From Bryoerythrophyllum caledonicum (lineage: Eukaryota; Streptophyta; Bryopsida; Pottiales; Pottiaceae), in NCBI GenBank assembly GCA_963971425.1, contig OZ020517.1, positions 15,900,904 through 15,964,903 of the forward strand: a stretch of 64,000 nt of DNA, read 5' to 3'. The notes below the pieces were generated by a model, which saw only the letters and a list, made by a program, of their open reading frames with translations, searched no databases and had not been told where the DNA came from. Both the position numbers and the translations under genes were made by a program. Positions 1 to 10,789 of this stretch are shown here, one piece after another (the first letter of the stretch is position 1; each line of letters starts with the position of its first letter).

Positions 1-145
1 TTGCCTTTATCACATGTCTGTGCTTCATCTCTGATGATGGTCATGTGCGTTGTTATGCCCCGTCGGCTGGCAGGCGACGGTACAGTGTTTTCATCCTTCC
101 TTAATATTCGGCATCATGACGATTGTCTTCTTTTTGATTTTTCAG

Positions 146-802
146 GGGTCATCCTTTTATTTCAAATGCTTATATGGAACCCCTTCACCGTATCGAAAGT
201 GTGTTGTCCTCTGTGTCAATGGGCTCCTTTGCTTTGTAAAACCGCATGTGCCAACTTCTGGTTCTTGCACTCGTGAGAATATAGTTCGCCGGCCGGGCTT
301 GAAAAAACTTTTTGATATGTTGCTCCCTTGCTTTAACGTCGCGCTTTGGTCAACGTTGCCGATGGAGGAGTTACAACTTGTCTTGCGGCATATTCTTCCG
401 GTTGGTGTTATGGATAGGCTGTCATTTGTCTATAGCAGACGTGACTTAGCGCAGAGCATAAATTTTCCTTAGAGTTACAAAACGATGTCTATTCTTTCTA
501 AGAAGAATCATTCGCGTTCTGTCTGCCTGCCTCATCAAGTTCTGTTCGTGGATGTGAACCCAAGGTCTCTCAGGAAAAACCTCGACAATATTTGTTATAT
601 TCCCTGGCCGTTTCAGGGTCATTTGAGCCTTCGAGACAATGACCATGTTATTCCTAACGTGGTGACCGACATCCTTCCCTTCATCCATCCGCTCCACAAA
701 TTTTCAAGCGTGCCTGAATATTTGGAGCAAGCACATCGACCTGATCAGTCTCATTGGGCGGTTTCAAAGGCGCGTGAGTGTGGGCGCACAGTTGTCCGAT
801 AG
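146..802 (+). pseudogene. FCP1/NIF-like phosphatase (HAD superfamily), 3' part, degenerate
   Basis: A coding block starts after a polypyrimidine-AG acceptor at 144-145 and reads KCVVLCVNGLLC, then RRPGLKKLFDMLLPCFNVAL followed by WST, and further on FVDVNPRSL and SVPEYLEQ. The order and spacing match the FCP1 homology domain of plant NLI-interacting-factor/SCP-type phosphatases, which dephosphorylate protein serine residues such as those of the RNA polymerase II CTD. The family's catalytic DxDx(T/V) is replaced by CVN, and the later VDD by VDV, so catalysis looks lost. An in-frame TAG at 470-472 interrupts the frame, which reopens at once and ends at 802. The 5' exons lie outside the window. 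It could be a pseudophosphatase with unusual splicing, but pseudogene fits better. Confidence 0.6.
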
Positions 803-1074
803 GACGAAATCGAATGGTACTAGGTCTTCTCCTTCGGCTGCCAGTCGATGGTCTTCAAATTAGTTTTTGTCCGTGATTTGAAGGATGCATTTTGTAAAGT
901 TCATGAAAGTAAACATTTGTATTGTATAATTTGATTTTGAGGATTCATGTACGTGTCATTAGTTTCCGTTCAACTTTATTATAGGATGGTTTCTTCTAGG
1001 AAGTTGTATTTATTTGTTCTCGAGATGTTCACTTTTTGGTTGGCTACCAGCCGACACTGTAATTTGTTCTGATC

Positions 1075-1080
1075 AATAAA
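1075..1080 (+). terminator. AATAAA polyadenylation-type signal
   Basis: AATAAA lies about 270 bases after the stop of the phosphatase-like gene, in a T-rich context typical of a plant 3' UTR. It suggests that the fragment kept its native 3' end. Confidence 0.35.
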
Positions 1081-1239
1081 CGTCTCTTTTTTGCAACTGG
1101 TATATGTTATTTTGGAACATCAGATTTGTCGATTGAGTTTTTCTTGCTTTATTACTTTTGGCCTCTGCTGCCCGCTGACTGAGTTTTTTCTCAGTGACTT
1201 GTTTTTGACTCGTTTTTATTTCTGGACTTTGTTTTGTCC

Positions 1240-1578
1240 ATATTTAGTTAAATATCCGTTTATGCTATTTTTCACTAAAGACAAGAACTTTTTTTTGACA
1301 ACATGAAGGGAAATAATATTACTTGCGAGTACTGAAAATCTCACTTTCAATAGAGTGTCCTATCAAAAGTTTTTGGAGGTGCCCGAGGTGCCCGCCCTCC
1401 CCATTTAAAATTCAAAACCCTATAACTTTTTCATCAAATGTCCAATTTAGGAAAAAAATGTTTTTCCACTAATGTCTTTCTATAGTAAAAATTTGAAAGT
1501 GGAATGTTGGAAATTGACACCGTAGGAACCTGACCGATTTTTCAAAAAGCCCTTTTTGGACACTTGGTCCTTTAGGGG
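1240..1578 (+). mobile_element. TTAA-type DNA transposon, right-end fragment
   Basis: The stretch is clearly similar to 47690-48000 (shared blocks around 'tatttttcactaaagac' and 'aaagtttttggag') and ends in CTTTAGGGG followed by TTAA at 1579-1582. This is the terminus seen in better copies at 2216-3141 and 6508-7683. The left end was not found. Confidence 0.45.
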
Positions 1579-2069
1579 TTAAGATAGAGTAGTTTGGGAA
1601 CTCAATTTAGGAACCTGGTTTAGAATTTGCATTAGTGACTACAACTGAGATCAATTTGGGCATTGGGACTCATGATTTGGCATCATTTAGCACTCACAAC
1701 TAGATCATTGGGTATTGGGCATCGGGCATTGAGTCACATATTCTCTATTTAATAGAAAATCCGCCCCCCTTCGTCACATGATTATCCGAGTTGCACATTT
1801 CATCGAAGTTGCTGGAGTTGCACTTTTCACCCAGGGTGCGTTTTTCTACAGTCAAGTTATAAATAGTAGTTCACTTTTACCCGTGCGTCCTTTTGCATCA
1901 TTTTAAGATTAGCAATTTACTTTTCATGTGCATGCTTTTGCATCATTTTGTCTCCAGGCTGATGATGTGATGGTTTTGGATCATTGGATTTTATAAAAAT
2001 AGATTGAATTTCTATAATGAAATTACGTGAACATATTTATAGATTCTGTTTTACAATAAAATAAATGAC

Positions 2070-2205
2070 AGGTGGTTTTTGGCCTCGTCCTTCAGCTTCC
2101 GCAGCTTCCGCAGCCCCCTCGTTCTTTAGCTTCCGAAATTCACTTGTCCTTCAGCTTCCAGAGCTCCCTCGTCCTTCAGCTTTTGCAACCCTTCTTGTCC
2201 TCCAA
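2070..2205 (+). repeat. Degenerate tandem repeat of a CTTCAGCTTCC motif
   Basis: The motif CTCGTCCTTCAGCTTCC and variants recur about four to five times with a spacing of roughly 10-35 bases. It adjoins the left end of the TTAA element at 2216. No gene is recognised. Confidence 0.45.
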
Positions 2206-2215
2206 ACCTTTTTAA

Positions 2216-3141
2216 CCCCTAAAGAACCAGAGTCTCCTTCGGGGGGATTTCTGATTTTGGGCAGGTTCCTAAAATTCGAATAAAAATCCTTTTTCTCTGA
2301 AATTTTTATTCTAGATTGCCTCTGATAAGAGCTTCGTGGATATATTTTTATTTTATTTTTTGGATTTGTGGTTTGAAAGTTAGTACCACTTAAAGCCAAA
2401 AGTAGGGAGACTGGGCACCTCCAAAAATTTTGACAAAAGTTTCTATTGACATTGATATTTTTCACACACATAAAGAATATTTCCTTTTTTGGAATTTTTC
2501 AAAAAAAAATCTTGTCTTTAGAGTAAAAAGGCATTATATTCCAAGTCAAACATTTTCACACATTGTCGGGCAACGGGGGAAAAAAACTTCATCTTTTCTA
2601 CATAAAACCTAGAGATCTTCATATTTTTCACTTTTTCTTTTTTCAAAAACAATATATGGTGCAAACCTTCTTATTGACCGTTTGGATTATCATTTGAATA
2701 CATACGTAGTTCACAAAAAAATAATACGTGAAATGACAATTTTTGAACCTCCACTCCTTGCACACTTGTTTTGAATATGCTACACCCCTTTTTTACCTCT
2801 AAAAATTGGTGTGCTGGGAAATAACATCATGCTTAAGACAATGGTATAGGATTTAGACCTTGTACAATGCAAAAATTTGATACAAAGTGGAGTCAAAGTC
2901 TGCTGATCTACTCTACGCAGGGAAGAACTTGAACCATTGTTTTGACTTCAAACACTAAAATCTATCAATCCGTGCGGTGGATTGCAACCAAAATTTTATG
3001 GCGTATTGATATAGATGTCTATTTTAAGATCTTATGGTTGAAAATCCAAAATTCACTTTAAGATGTGATTTTCATGTCTCTTTTTGGCAGTGGCAGTTTT
3101 GGACTGGTTTTAGAGCGAAAGTGGTCGTGGTCCTTTACGGG
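2216..3141. mobile_element. Non-autonomous TTAA element (piggyBac-like ends), 926 bp
   Basis: The unit starts CCCCTAAAGAACC and ends CCTTTACGGG, with TTAA immediately outside at 2212-2215 and 3142-3145. Inside are the blocks shared by this repeat family: one half resembles 59200-59510 and the other is the reverse complement of about 48940-49320. No transposase ORF is present. TTAA duplications and CCC-starting termini are known features of the piggyBac superfamily; assignment here rests only on them. Confidence 0.55.
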
Positions 3142-3190
3142 TTAAGATGGATTACACATGGTTAGAAAGGAGCTAAAGTTACAGATTGTG

Positions 3191-3467
3191 GGCCATGGCG
3201 AATTGACCCCCTCGTTGGGACTTACCCGAGGTGGGCTCCGTCTTAATTGCATGGGATCATTTTTTTGGCCCTCTTATTTTGGGGGGTCTAGAGGCTTTTC
3301 TTGGATTTTTTTGACAAATTTGAGGCCTACGGCAATTGTTTATCATGGGGGCCCTCCCTTGCTATAAATAGGGCCACATCCAAAAACAAAATAGGGACCA
3401 GGTTTGGCCCCACCACCTTGTGGCCCTCTCAGGTAAGTCCCAGTGACTGGGTCAATTCGCCCTGGCC
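3191..3467. mobile_element. MITE with Mutator-type 9-bp target duplication
   Basis: The ends are inverted repeats: GGCCATGGCGAATTGACCC on the left, and the right end read in reverse complement gives GGCCAGGGCGAATTGACCC. Similarity continues to about 39 bp per side. The 9-bp direct repeat CAGATTGTG flanks it at 3182-3190 and 3468-3476. A 9-bp duplication with TIRs is typical of MULEs. The 277-bp element has no coding capacity. Confidence 0.7.
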
Positions 3468-3479
3468 CAGATTGTGCCG

Positions 3480-4340
3480 TGTACACTGACTTGAAGGAAA
3501 ACTCTTGTTAATGAAAACTCGCCGGACAAGCAACCGCAACACTTCTTGACACTTCCCAACAACTTCTTTGCCTCTCAGTAACATCCACACCTACATCTCA
3601 GGACTCAACACACTCTACTCCAACAAAACGAAACAAGTCAAATGGAGAAAAACTTGACATAAACAACAAGGTGTAGAGCTCGTCGTTGCTTTGCCGTCAA
3701 CCCCTAGCCTCTGCTTGCTCACTATTTGTATTACCCTCGGCAACATCTTTTTCCGGATATTTATATCCTCCACGCTACAAGCCGCTTCCTCAAGCACTCG
3801 GTCTCCCCTACACCTCTTGCCACTAAAGCTCTCTTCCCGCTACCAGAGCTCCTACGTAGCCGAGACAAACTCACCCAAAGCAGCCAACAGATCCGACACT
3901 GGCTTCTCTGAACCTCTCTGCTTGTCAGACAGCTCCAACACGACTTAGGGCTTGAGCCATGTGAAGAGCTTCATTTTGACACTTCTAAGATGAATAGATG
4001 GCTAAAAGGTACATTTCTTTGGATGTGTCACTTTACTATGGGAAGTTGGGACCCGAGGTCGCAGTTGGTGGTTGGATGGGATGTGCACAATTGTAGGGTG
4101 GGCGGGCACCAGTGACGGCTTTAATGTAGGGATTGATAAAGATTTATGTTGTGCAATACTGTAAACAACATGTTATACTTTACTTTTGTCTGGAACACGT
4201 TCTCAAAGAATAGGGAGAAATTTTCTTAGTACTGGATTTTTGGGATTTTGTTATTCCAAGAGCTATTAGGGTTTTCTTCTAGCAATTACTTTATTGTGGT
4301 ATTTGTGTTCTCTCTGCTTACCCATTAATAATCCCTCCAG
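3480..4340. other. Interval without recognised gene
   Basis: Short open frames occur but none shows a recognisable domain, splice structure or repetition. Composition is less AT-rich around 3480-3950 than in the flanks. Confidence 0.4.
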
Positions 4341-4870
4341 GACTAGATGTCAAAAATGGATTTTCTGAAAGTTCGGTGAAGTTTTTATGGTGTCAATTTA
4401 TGACATTCATCTTTGAAATTTTTTCTCTAGATGAATCGTGATATTACTAAAAATTTAGAGTGTATAATTCTTTTCTTAAATCCAACATTTATGAAAAAAA
4501 TTATCAATTTTTAACTTTCAAATGAAGAGAGCAAGCACTTAGGGCAACTCCATGAACTTCTGCTTGGACACTCTATTGACCATGAAATTTTCAATTATAG
4601 AAAGTAATACTTTTTCAATAGTTTTTTTTTTTTAAATTGTCTCTTATGAAGAATAGCATACTGACCCAAAGCAATCATTTTCACACATTGTCACACATTA
4701 TCGGGCAAGGTACCCAAAAAACTACTTAGGTCCACATAAAACTTTGAGCTCTTCATACTTTTTACTTTCTATTTTTCCTATTATAATTTGTAGTGTAAAG
4801 CATCTTATTGGCCATTTTGATTATCAATATAATACATAGTAAGTTTACAAAATAGTGTACTAGGGTAGGT
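4340..4870 (-). mobile_element. Degenerate copy of the TTAA element family
   Basis: Blocks in order match 59060-59510: 'gatattactaaaa', the 'actctattga' block, 'cattttcacacattgtc', and 'taaaactttgagctcttcatac'. Many substitutions and indels make the ends unclear. Confidence 0.45.
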
Positions 4871-5535
4871 ACACTATTTGTACCACTAGACTAAACATAA
4901 ATTTTAGTGTAATGAGACTGAGTTACATGAAAGCACCCATAATATTTGTGTGTTTCAACTCCCAGAGCTCTATTGAGTGGTCTCATCATTGTTATAAACC
5001 ATAGACTATATTAGCAGCTGCTGCAGAGCATATGAGTCGAGGAGAGTCATTGTTATACTTTCAGATGTTGATTGGAACTCGGGTACTGTATTCACCCAGG
5101 GTATTCATGAGGTTTGAAGTTCCACCACACCAGGTTGACGTCATCAACGTGGGAAGTAGAATTGTGTCTTAGAATGACTCCGTAGTCTAGCACAAGTTTA
5201 TGGAAATTTTTTCTATGCATCATCCGAAGTATCTCAATTTTGTAGACTTTGAAGAGTGAAAGTTTTGTTGCTCATTTCCCTAGTATGTTGTCTCCGTATT
5301 GGTTTTGATTCTACCATCTGTAGCATGTGTATGAAACACAGAACCTGTGAAAGTTTCACACTAAATATCACTTTTAGTGTAGTGTACACTAAAAGCGAAC
5401 CTATACACTAATTGTGAATTGGGCAATTAGTGTAGTGACAAATCAATACACTAAATGTCAACTACAACACTATTTGTGAATTCCACTTAAGATTGCAATA
5501 TGCATTTTTCCACTTGTGCACATTTAGTGTATCAA
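4850..5535. repeat. Cluster of TACACTAA-type motifs in both orientations
   Basis: The words TACACTAA, ACACTAATTGTG, ACACTATTTGTG and the reverse TTTAGTGTA recur at least eight times, denser in 5360-5535. Such arrays resemble the subterminal repeats that CACTA and hAT transposases bind, but no coding region or TIR was found here. Confidence 0.35.
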
Positions 5536-5589
5536 GATTAGAAGAAGATTATGTGTACATTTTGAGTATAAGAAGCGACAAAGGTTTAA

Positions 5590-6290
5590 GTATATTCAGA
5601 AAAAGCAACATTTGGATAAAATAGAATTTAGATATGGAATGAAGGTGAAATTGCACCAAAAATTGATTTGGCAAATAAATGATTGAGAGAAAATAGTTCC
5701 TACATATGGAAGAAAAGTGGAATTGCAAAAATAGGAAATATTTGAAAATAGAAGATTGGAAAAATAAAAAGTTAGATTTGAAAGGAATGTGAATTGGCAA
5801 CTTTAAACATTTGAGAATGGAGACATGGAAAATGGAAACCTTTGAGAATGGAAATACTTGAAAATAGAAACATTTGAAAATGAAAACAATTGATTCTTGA
5901 AGAAATAAACATTTGAATAAATACACATTTAAAAAGGAGACATTTGAAAAGAATTTCATTTGGAAAAATAAACAATAGAAACATGAAACATTTTGCAAAG
6001 TATATGTTTGAAAAATGTACCTTTAACATTTGGAAAAGTAAACATTGAAACAGTTAACCTTTTTCAAAAGTATTTTTTTGAAAAGGTGCTTAGAATTTAA
6101 AGTACTAAAAAGGTAAAAGATTCAAGAAGATAACGTTTGAAAAAGGAGCCATTTGAAAGACATAATTTATAAAAAGTGAAGGGATTTGAAAAGTAAGGGT
6201 TGAAAAAGAAAAGGATTGAAAAAGTAAGGCTTAGAAAAAGTAAAAGAATAAAAAGTAAAAGTATGAAAAGTATATTATACATGGGCTCAG
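5590..6290 (+). repeat. Purine-rich degenerate tandem repeat (ACATTTGAAAA motif)
   Basis: Over about 700 bases the + strand repeats variants of ACATTTGAAAATAGAA with an irregular 15-20 base spacing. The complement is pyrimidine-rich, so long open frames on the - strand are compositional artefacts (rich in Phe, Leu, Ser and Ile) rather than genes. Confidence 0.6.
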
Positions 6291-6507
6291 ATCAAAACAT
6301 TCTCTCCTTCTCTCGGCATACTCCCATGATAGCATCATTTACATCACGAATGAGATAATTAAAAACCTAGAAAAGATTGACACAATTCAAGTAGTAGAGG
6401 ATGCTAGAGTTCAGCAACCTCAGATGTGTACATTGTTTTCAGCCTAGTAAGCCCTACAGTAGCATGTGTAGGGTATCTTCCAATCAGTGTAGATCATTAA
6501 CCCTTAA

Positions 6508-7683
6508 CCCCTAAAGTTCCTTGACAATTTTTGTCAAAAACTAGTCCAAAACTGCCATTGTCAAACATGGCCGCAATAATCACATTTTTTAGAAGAATTC
6601 TCAACTTTTAACCGTAAGATCTAAAACTAGACTCATGTATAATAATGCTGTAAAATTTTAGTTGCAATTCACCGCACGGATGTGAAGATTATAGTGTTTG
6701 AAGTGCAAGAAGTAGTTTTTTTCCCCTCTTGCCCGACAAAGTCAGCTCACTTTGACTAAGCATATCTTCTAGTTTTTACAGTACATTGTGTTGGAAACCA
6801 TTACCAATGCAAAGAATATGATGTTAGCTAAGTGTGCAAAATTTGAGGTCGTTTTGAGTAGTACATCATGCTCAAATAAATACTTTAGTGAAAGGGGGTA
6901 TCAAACAATGCAAATGACTACAAATGAAGTGAAAAATTATTTGCTAACTACAAATTTCTAAATTTAGAAATACGTACGGTTGAAAGGTGGAGCTATATTT
7001 TTACTTATTTTAGGATGTTTTTCTTTCCAAAACGGGTAAAATCTCTAATTTTAATGAATTTATTGAATTATTCAAATATTATAGGTGAGCGTAGGGCTTC
7101 AAAACGGGGACCCTTCAAGAATGAAGGGCCACGTCATTCACCCACTCCCTTGTGCGGGACCCGCGCAGCTCCCGTGGGTGGCCCGCCACTGTAGAAAGGT
7201 GTTTTTTTTTTTTCACACATGCCATCTCTTTCATTACCCGGGCCCCGCCACAGCCCCTGCCATGCGCCACTTGCCATGAGCTGTGGGGCCCGCCGCAAGG
7301 CACTTTATGCTATTTTTTAAAAATTTCTATTTATCCCTTTTCTTAGAATTCGTGGGGTCTCTCCTTCCACCATTTTTCCCCTTGATTTGGGCTGCCCCAC
7401 CCTCCCTCCACCCTTTGTGCCCCTACCAAGTGCCCCTCTTTCACACATGTGTTTCACTGGTTCCTAGGGGTGCCCAGGCTGTCCAGCCTCCGCATTTTTT
7501 ACAGTAGGTGGTACTAACTTTCAAACTGTAAATCCAATTTATTTTTAAAAAAATACCTCCACGAAGCTCTTATCAAGGCCGATCTAGAATAAAAGTTTTA
7601 AAAAACAAGGATTTTTTAAAAAAAAATTAGGAACCTGCCCAAAATCTGAAATCCCCCCGAAGGAAACTCTAGTCCTGTAGGGG
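6508..7683. mobile_element. TTAA-inserting non-autonomous transposon, 1,176 bp, with empty site
   Basis: The element begins CCCCTAAAGTTCC and ends in CTGTAGGGG; the outermost nine bases match as an inverted repeat at eight positions. TTAA flanks it at 6504-6507 and 7684-7687. The paralogous segment at 19003-19015 reads AACCC-TTAA-ACGT with one TTAA and no insert, so insertion and target duplication are directly visible. No transposase ORF is present. Internal blocks are shared with 2216-3141. A piggyBac-like origin is inferred from TTAA and the CCC ends. Confidence 0.75.
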
Positions 7684-8669
7684 TTAAACGTCATAAGGTG
7701 CCCTAGTAGCCATAATATTCTACATGTACGGTGTCGTGTTCGAACATGATAAGGATGAGATTGATTGAAATGACCTCCAATTGAAAGACGTTAGTTGAAC
7801 AATCTTCAATCCAAAGGTGTAGCTCGCTCAACTTCAATGCAATTTTTGTAGTCTATATAGTAAAATACGTGCGTGTATACACAATTCTCGATTGACATAA
7901 ATCCTACAGTGCCAATGAGACCCAAAATGGGACTCTGGAGGTGTTAAAACTCAATTTGCATGAAATCAATAAGGTATTAGGTTGTGAAATTGGAAGTTTA
8001 GATTTGTGTGCACATTACATGAGCACTCTCCAAAAACCAGATCATGATTTGGAGTTATACTAGAACTCATGGAAAAGAACAAAAAATACATCAAATACAC
8101 TAAAATACAATGAATACCATGCCACATCCTATGTTGTATCTCATACACATGCAAAATGATTTTGGTCTTAAATTTTGATTGAATTTGTCTTTCAAAGATT
8201 CTTCATTGTTTTGTAATTGGTCTCTCTCATTGCATACAAAACTTCCATTTTAATTTGTATAGGTTTGAAACATTTTCGTACACAATCAAGTAGACAAAAG
8301 TATAAATAACATCAATAATCATATATAAGTGTTTTTCACGTATGATATGTCAATGCAAAGCTATCGACCTCGTGCACATGCAAACCTCTTTTATTCAAAG
8401 TACAAAAACTCTTGCAAGAATCTATTGATAAAATAAAGTAGTATACCCTCCAGAGTCCACAATTTCCAATACCAATATTCAGTAACTTTAAACACTACAA
8501 TCTCCTCCATCAACCCTTGGATGTTGTGCAAATTTTCCCCACTTAAGGTGCAAGGGTTAAATCTCAAGCACAAACCATGTACCTTTGACCAAGTTTGACC
8601 TTTGACCTGATCTACATCGTGAAATGGGATCCACCATCGACGGAGAATGCTGAACAACCTCTCAGGGTT

Positions 8670-8859
8670 TGCTTCGGACCTTGATCGATCACTACCCACC
8701 GAGCTTGTTTCCAGTAGATCGTCTGGCTCCTTTGCCTCGGGGGGGATCGAAACTCCACGCCCTCGTTCTCGTATTAATTACTGCTGCAACAAAGTGTGAC
8801 CTGCTGACGACGTTGCTGCCACTCAGTTCCTGCTGTACCGACAATCGCAGATCCATTCG
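8670..8859 (+). other. Leader exon of family copy 1
   Basis: This block is nearly identical to 19930-20116 and 59540-59720 and ends at the same donor (CATTCG followed by GTGAGT at 8860). It is probably the 5' leader exon of the kinase-HSP70 family. It has an open frame in each copy, but joining it to later leader exons meets stops, so I treat it as non-coding. Confidence 0.5.
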
Positions 8860-9011
8860 GTGAGTATCTCTTCGGACCAGCTTCTGGTTGTCAAGATTCT
8901 TACTATTGTATAGCTTCTAGTCCCGGCATATTGACTTGTAGTACCTGCTCAGCTTCTCAGGTTTAGTCTGCGGGGTTTGGCTGGTGAGAGTAGCCATTCG
9001 ACACGATCAGC

Positions 9012-9653
9012 ATGGCAAACAAGGCCCGGGTGCTCAAAATTGGTGACCGGCTCTTGGTGGCAGACATAGGTTGGGTGAAGACAAATATCATTGTGCAGGA
9101 ATGGATGAGTGAGACACCGGACGATTTCAGAGTGAAGGAGGTGAAAAGCTATTCCGGTGATTTTAGTGAAGTATTGTACCCGATCCTCAAGTCCTTTTGG
9201 GGGCCTTTTGACAATCCAGAATTTGTATTGGAGTTTTTAATTAGTATTGGCTACAACATAGGTTACTGGGAGATGTACAATCAATGGAAGATGTACAATC
9301 AATGGGAGAAAATCAAGTGCAGCTTTCTCCACCGGATAACAATTGGTGAGAGCTTCAAGATTCAGGTGCCAAGCAAGCTGGCGGCAGAATGGGAGGAGTT
9401 CGATAAAGAGCACGCCAAGTCGCCTCGCTCTTCATACGATGAAGTGGAGGTGACTCATGCGGATATCAAAGCCATTTTCGAGCCTTATGTGACGGAGATC
9501 CTTGACCGCATCGACTACGTGAATTCAATAAGGGCCAATATCAAGGTGATCTTGGTGGTGGGTGGGCTTGGCGGCTCGCCATATTTGCCCCCTCTTCTGC
9601 CTGGGATTGCTGATTTCTACATCAATGATCTCTCTGTCTCCCTCGGACCCTGA
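9012..9653 (+). pseudogene. HSP70/HSPA12-like fragment fused to leader ATG (family copy 1)
   Basis: The open frame opens with MANKARV, the short upstream ORF of the family leader, then continues at 9033 directly into the HSP70-like module (KIGDRLLVADIGWVKTN). Compared with the copy at 20268-24240 the junction removes 3,241 bases, covering the kinase and the first half of the ATPase. Family similarity stops at 9586, within the adenosine-binding motif VVGGLGGSPY, and the last 22 residues are unrelated. A protein of 213 residues lacking the phosphate-1 loop could not be a working HSP70 ATPase. The junction does not coincide with a splice donor, so simple deletion is likelier than retrocopying. 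Confidence 0.65.
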
Positions 9654-9659
9654 GGCCGA

Positions 9660-10370
9660 CGCCGCCAGAGAGCAAGGCTTCCATTTCAACCCTCGAAACA
9701 CAGCAGCACCAGATGGTTGACGATGCCTCTACAATCCATACAACAAAGGCAACGTGAGAAAACACTACGAGCGCACTCCACAGCTAGAATTCAAGAATGA
9801 GCAGAGAATTCAATACCCTGATCTCTTCAAATGGTGCTTGAACAAGAGACAACTGCGAGAGATGAGACTTACGAGAGAGAGTCGTCCACGGGAATGAAGC
9901 GACACGGGATGCGCACATCGCGAGAGCGCCAGTGACGAGCTGCACGCCGCCATCGCCGCGTACATGAAGCTTCTCGCTCTCGCCAGAAGAAAGATCACTC
10001 ACGAAGACAGTGCTTCACCTCCTCCTGCAAACAGAATTCAAAGAGTGATTCAGGGCAAGAATCAAGGAGAGAGAAGGAATTCGAAACTAGAAACCAAAAA
10101 CCCACTAACGAGGATGATAGTAAAGCAGCAGCAGCAAGCGCCATAAACCCTAAACCCTTTGAAAAACTCTCCGACCTTAAACCCACAAAGGCAACCCCCT
10201 AGAAACAGAATTGAGAGAGACGTATGCGTGATTCAAGCACCTGAGAATCAAGGCAAGCATAGTATTATCAAAGGATAACTAGTGGGAAAACCCAGAGATG
10301 AAAAGCTAAGCTCCTGAAACTCCTGGAGAAGCTCTCAGACGTGAACCCTAAAGCGAGAACGAAACCCTGA
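9660..10370. other. Interval upstream of the kinesin gene
   Basis: The composition is less AT-rich than the average, and short open frames occur on both strands without a recognisable domain. It holds a telobox-like word at 10145. It probably contains remnants downstream of family copy 1 and the distal promoter of the kinesin gene. Confidence 0.35.
10145..10157 (+). promoter_or_regulatory. Telobox-like motif AAACCCTAAACCC
   Basis: AAACCCTAAACCC is a double plant telobox word, common in promoters of plant housekeeping genes. It lies about 630 bases upstream of the kinesin start codon. Confidence 0.35.
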
Positions 10371-10373
10371 CAC

Positions 10374-10463
10374 CAATTCAGGAGCCTAATCCACTTTGTT
10401 TTAACAATTCAGGAGCCTAATCCACTTTGTTTTAACAATCAGGAGCCTAATCCTCTTTGTTGT
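10374..10463 (+). repeat. Three-copy tandem repeat, 31-bp unit
   Basis: Units start at 10374, 10405 and 10436, each containing CAGGAGCCTAATCC. The first two are identical over 31 bases; the third is diverged and shorter. Confidence 0.8.
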
Positions 10464-10789
10464 TTGCGCAAGGTTGAGATAGGGTAAGTTGACAGGCTTG
10501 AAGTGCGAACGTCCGGCGGGTATGTGCACATGACGTGACGGTTAGACGTTCAACATCATGTGACAAGCACGATTTCCAACTCGTCGTGTGAGGAGAGCGC
10601 AATTGCTATCAACGTTGTGTGCACCTTACGTTCACCTTCACAGATACCAATCGTCTCTCTCTTTCTCTCTCATGTGCAGAGTTTTAGGGTTTGGCGATGC
10701 AACCCAAATTGAGATGGCAGTTCTAGTTTGGAAGGTTAGAGATGGAGCTGTAATCTGATCTGGAAGCTGTGAGTCCCTGTTGTTCGATC

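Larger units (their letters stand above)
6272..9586 (+). repeat. Segmental duplication, family copy 1 (paralogous to 18779-24120)
   Basis: Sequence from 'tatacatgggctcagat' onward matches the region starting at 18779. Shared parts run through promoter-like flank, leader exon and HSP70-like exon. Relative to the second copy it has gained the transposon at 6508-7683 and lost the equivalent of 20289-23529. Confidence 0.75.

Noticed and set aside
3691..3948. 85-residue + strand frame
   Set aside because: Short, without domain, repeat or splice support.
5549..6282. Long - strand open frames rich in Phe, Leu, Ser and Ile
   Set aside because: They are produced by the purine-rich repeat on the + strand, with no domain and shifting frames.
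9012..9032. Retroposed (spliced) origin of copy 1
   Set aside because: The junction after GTG is three bases before the donor and falls inside the HSP70 exon, not at a splice site; the upstream intron is also still present.
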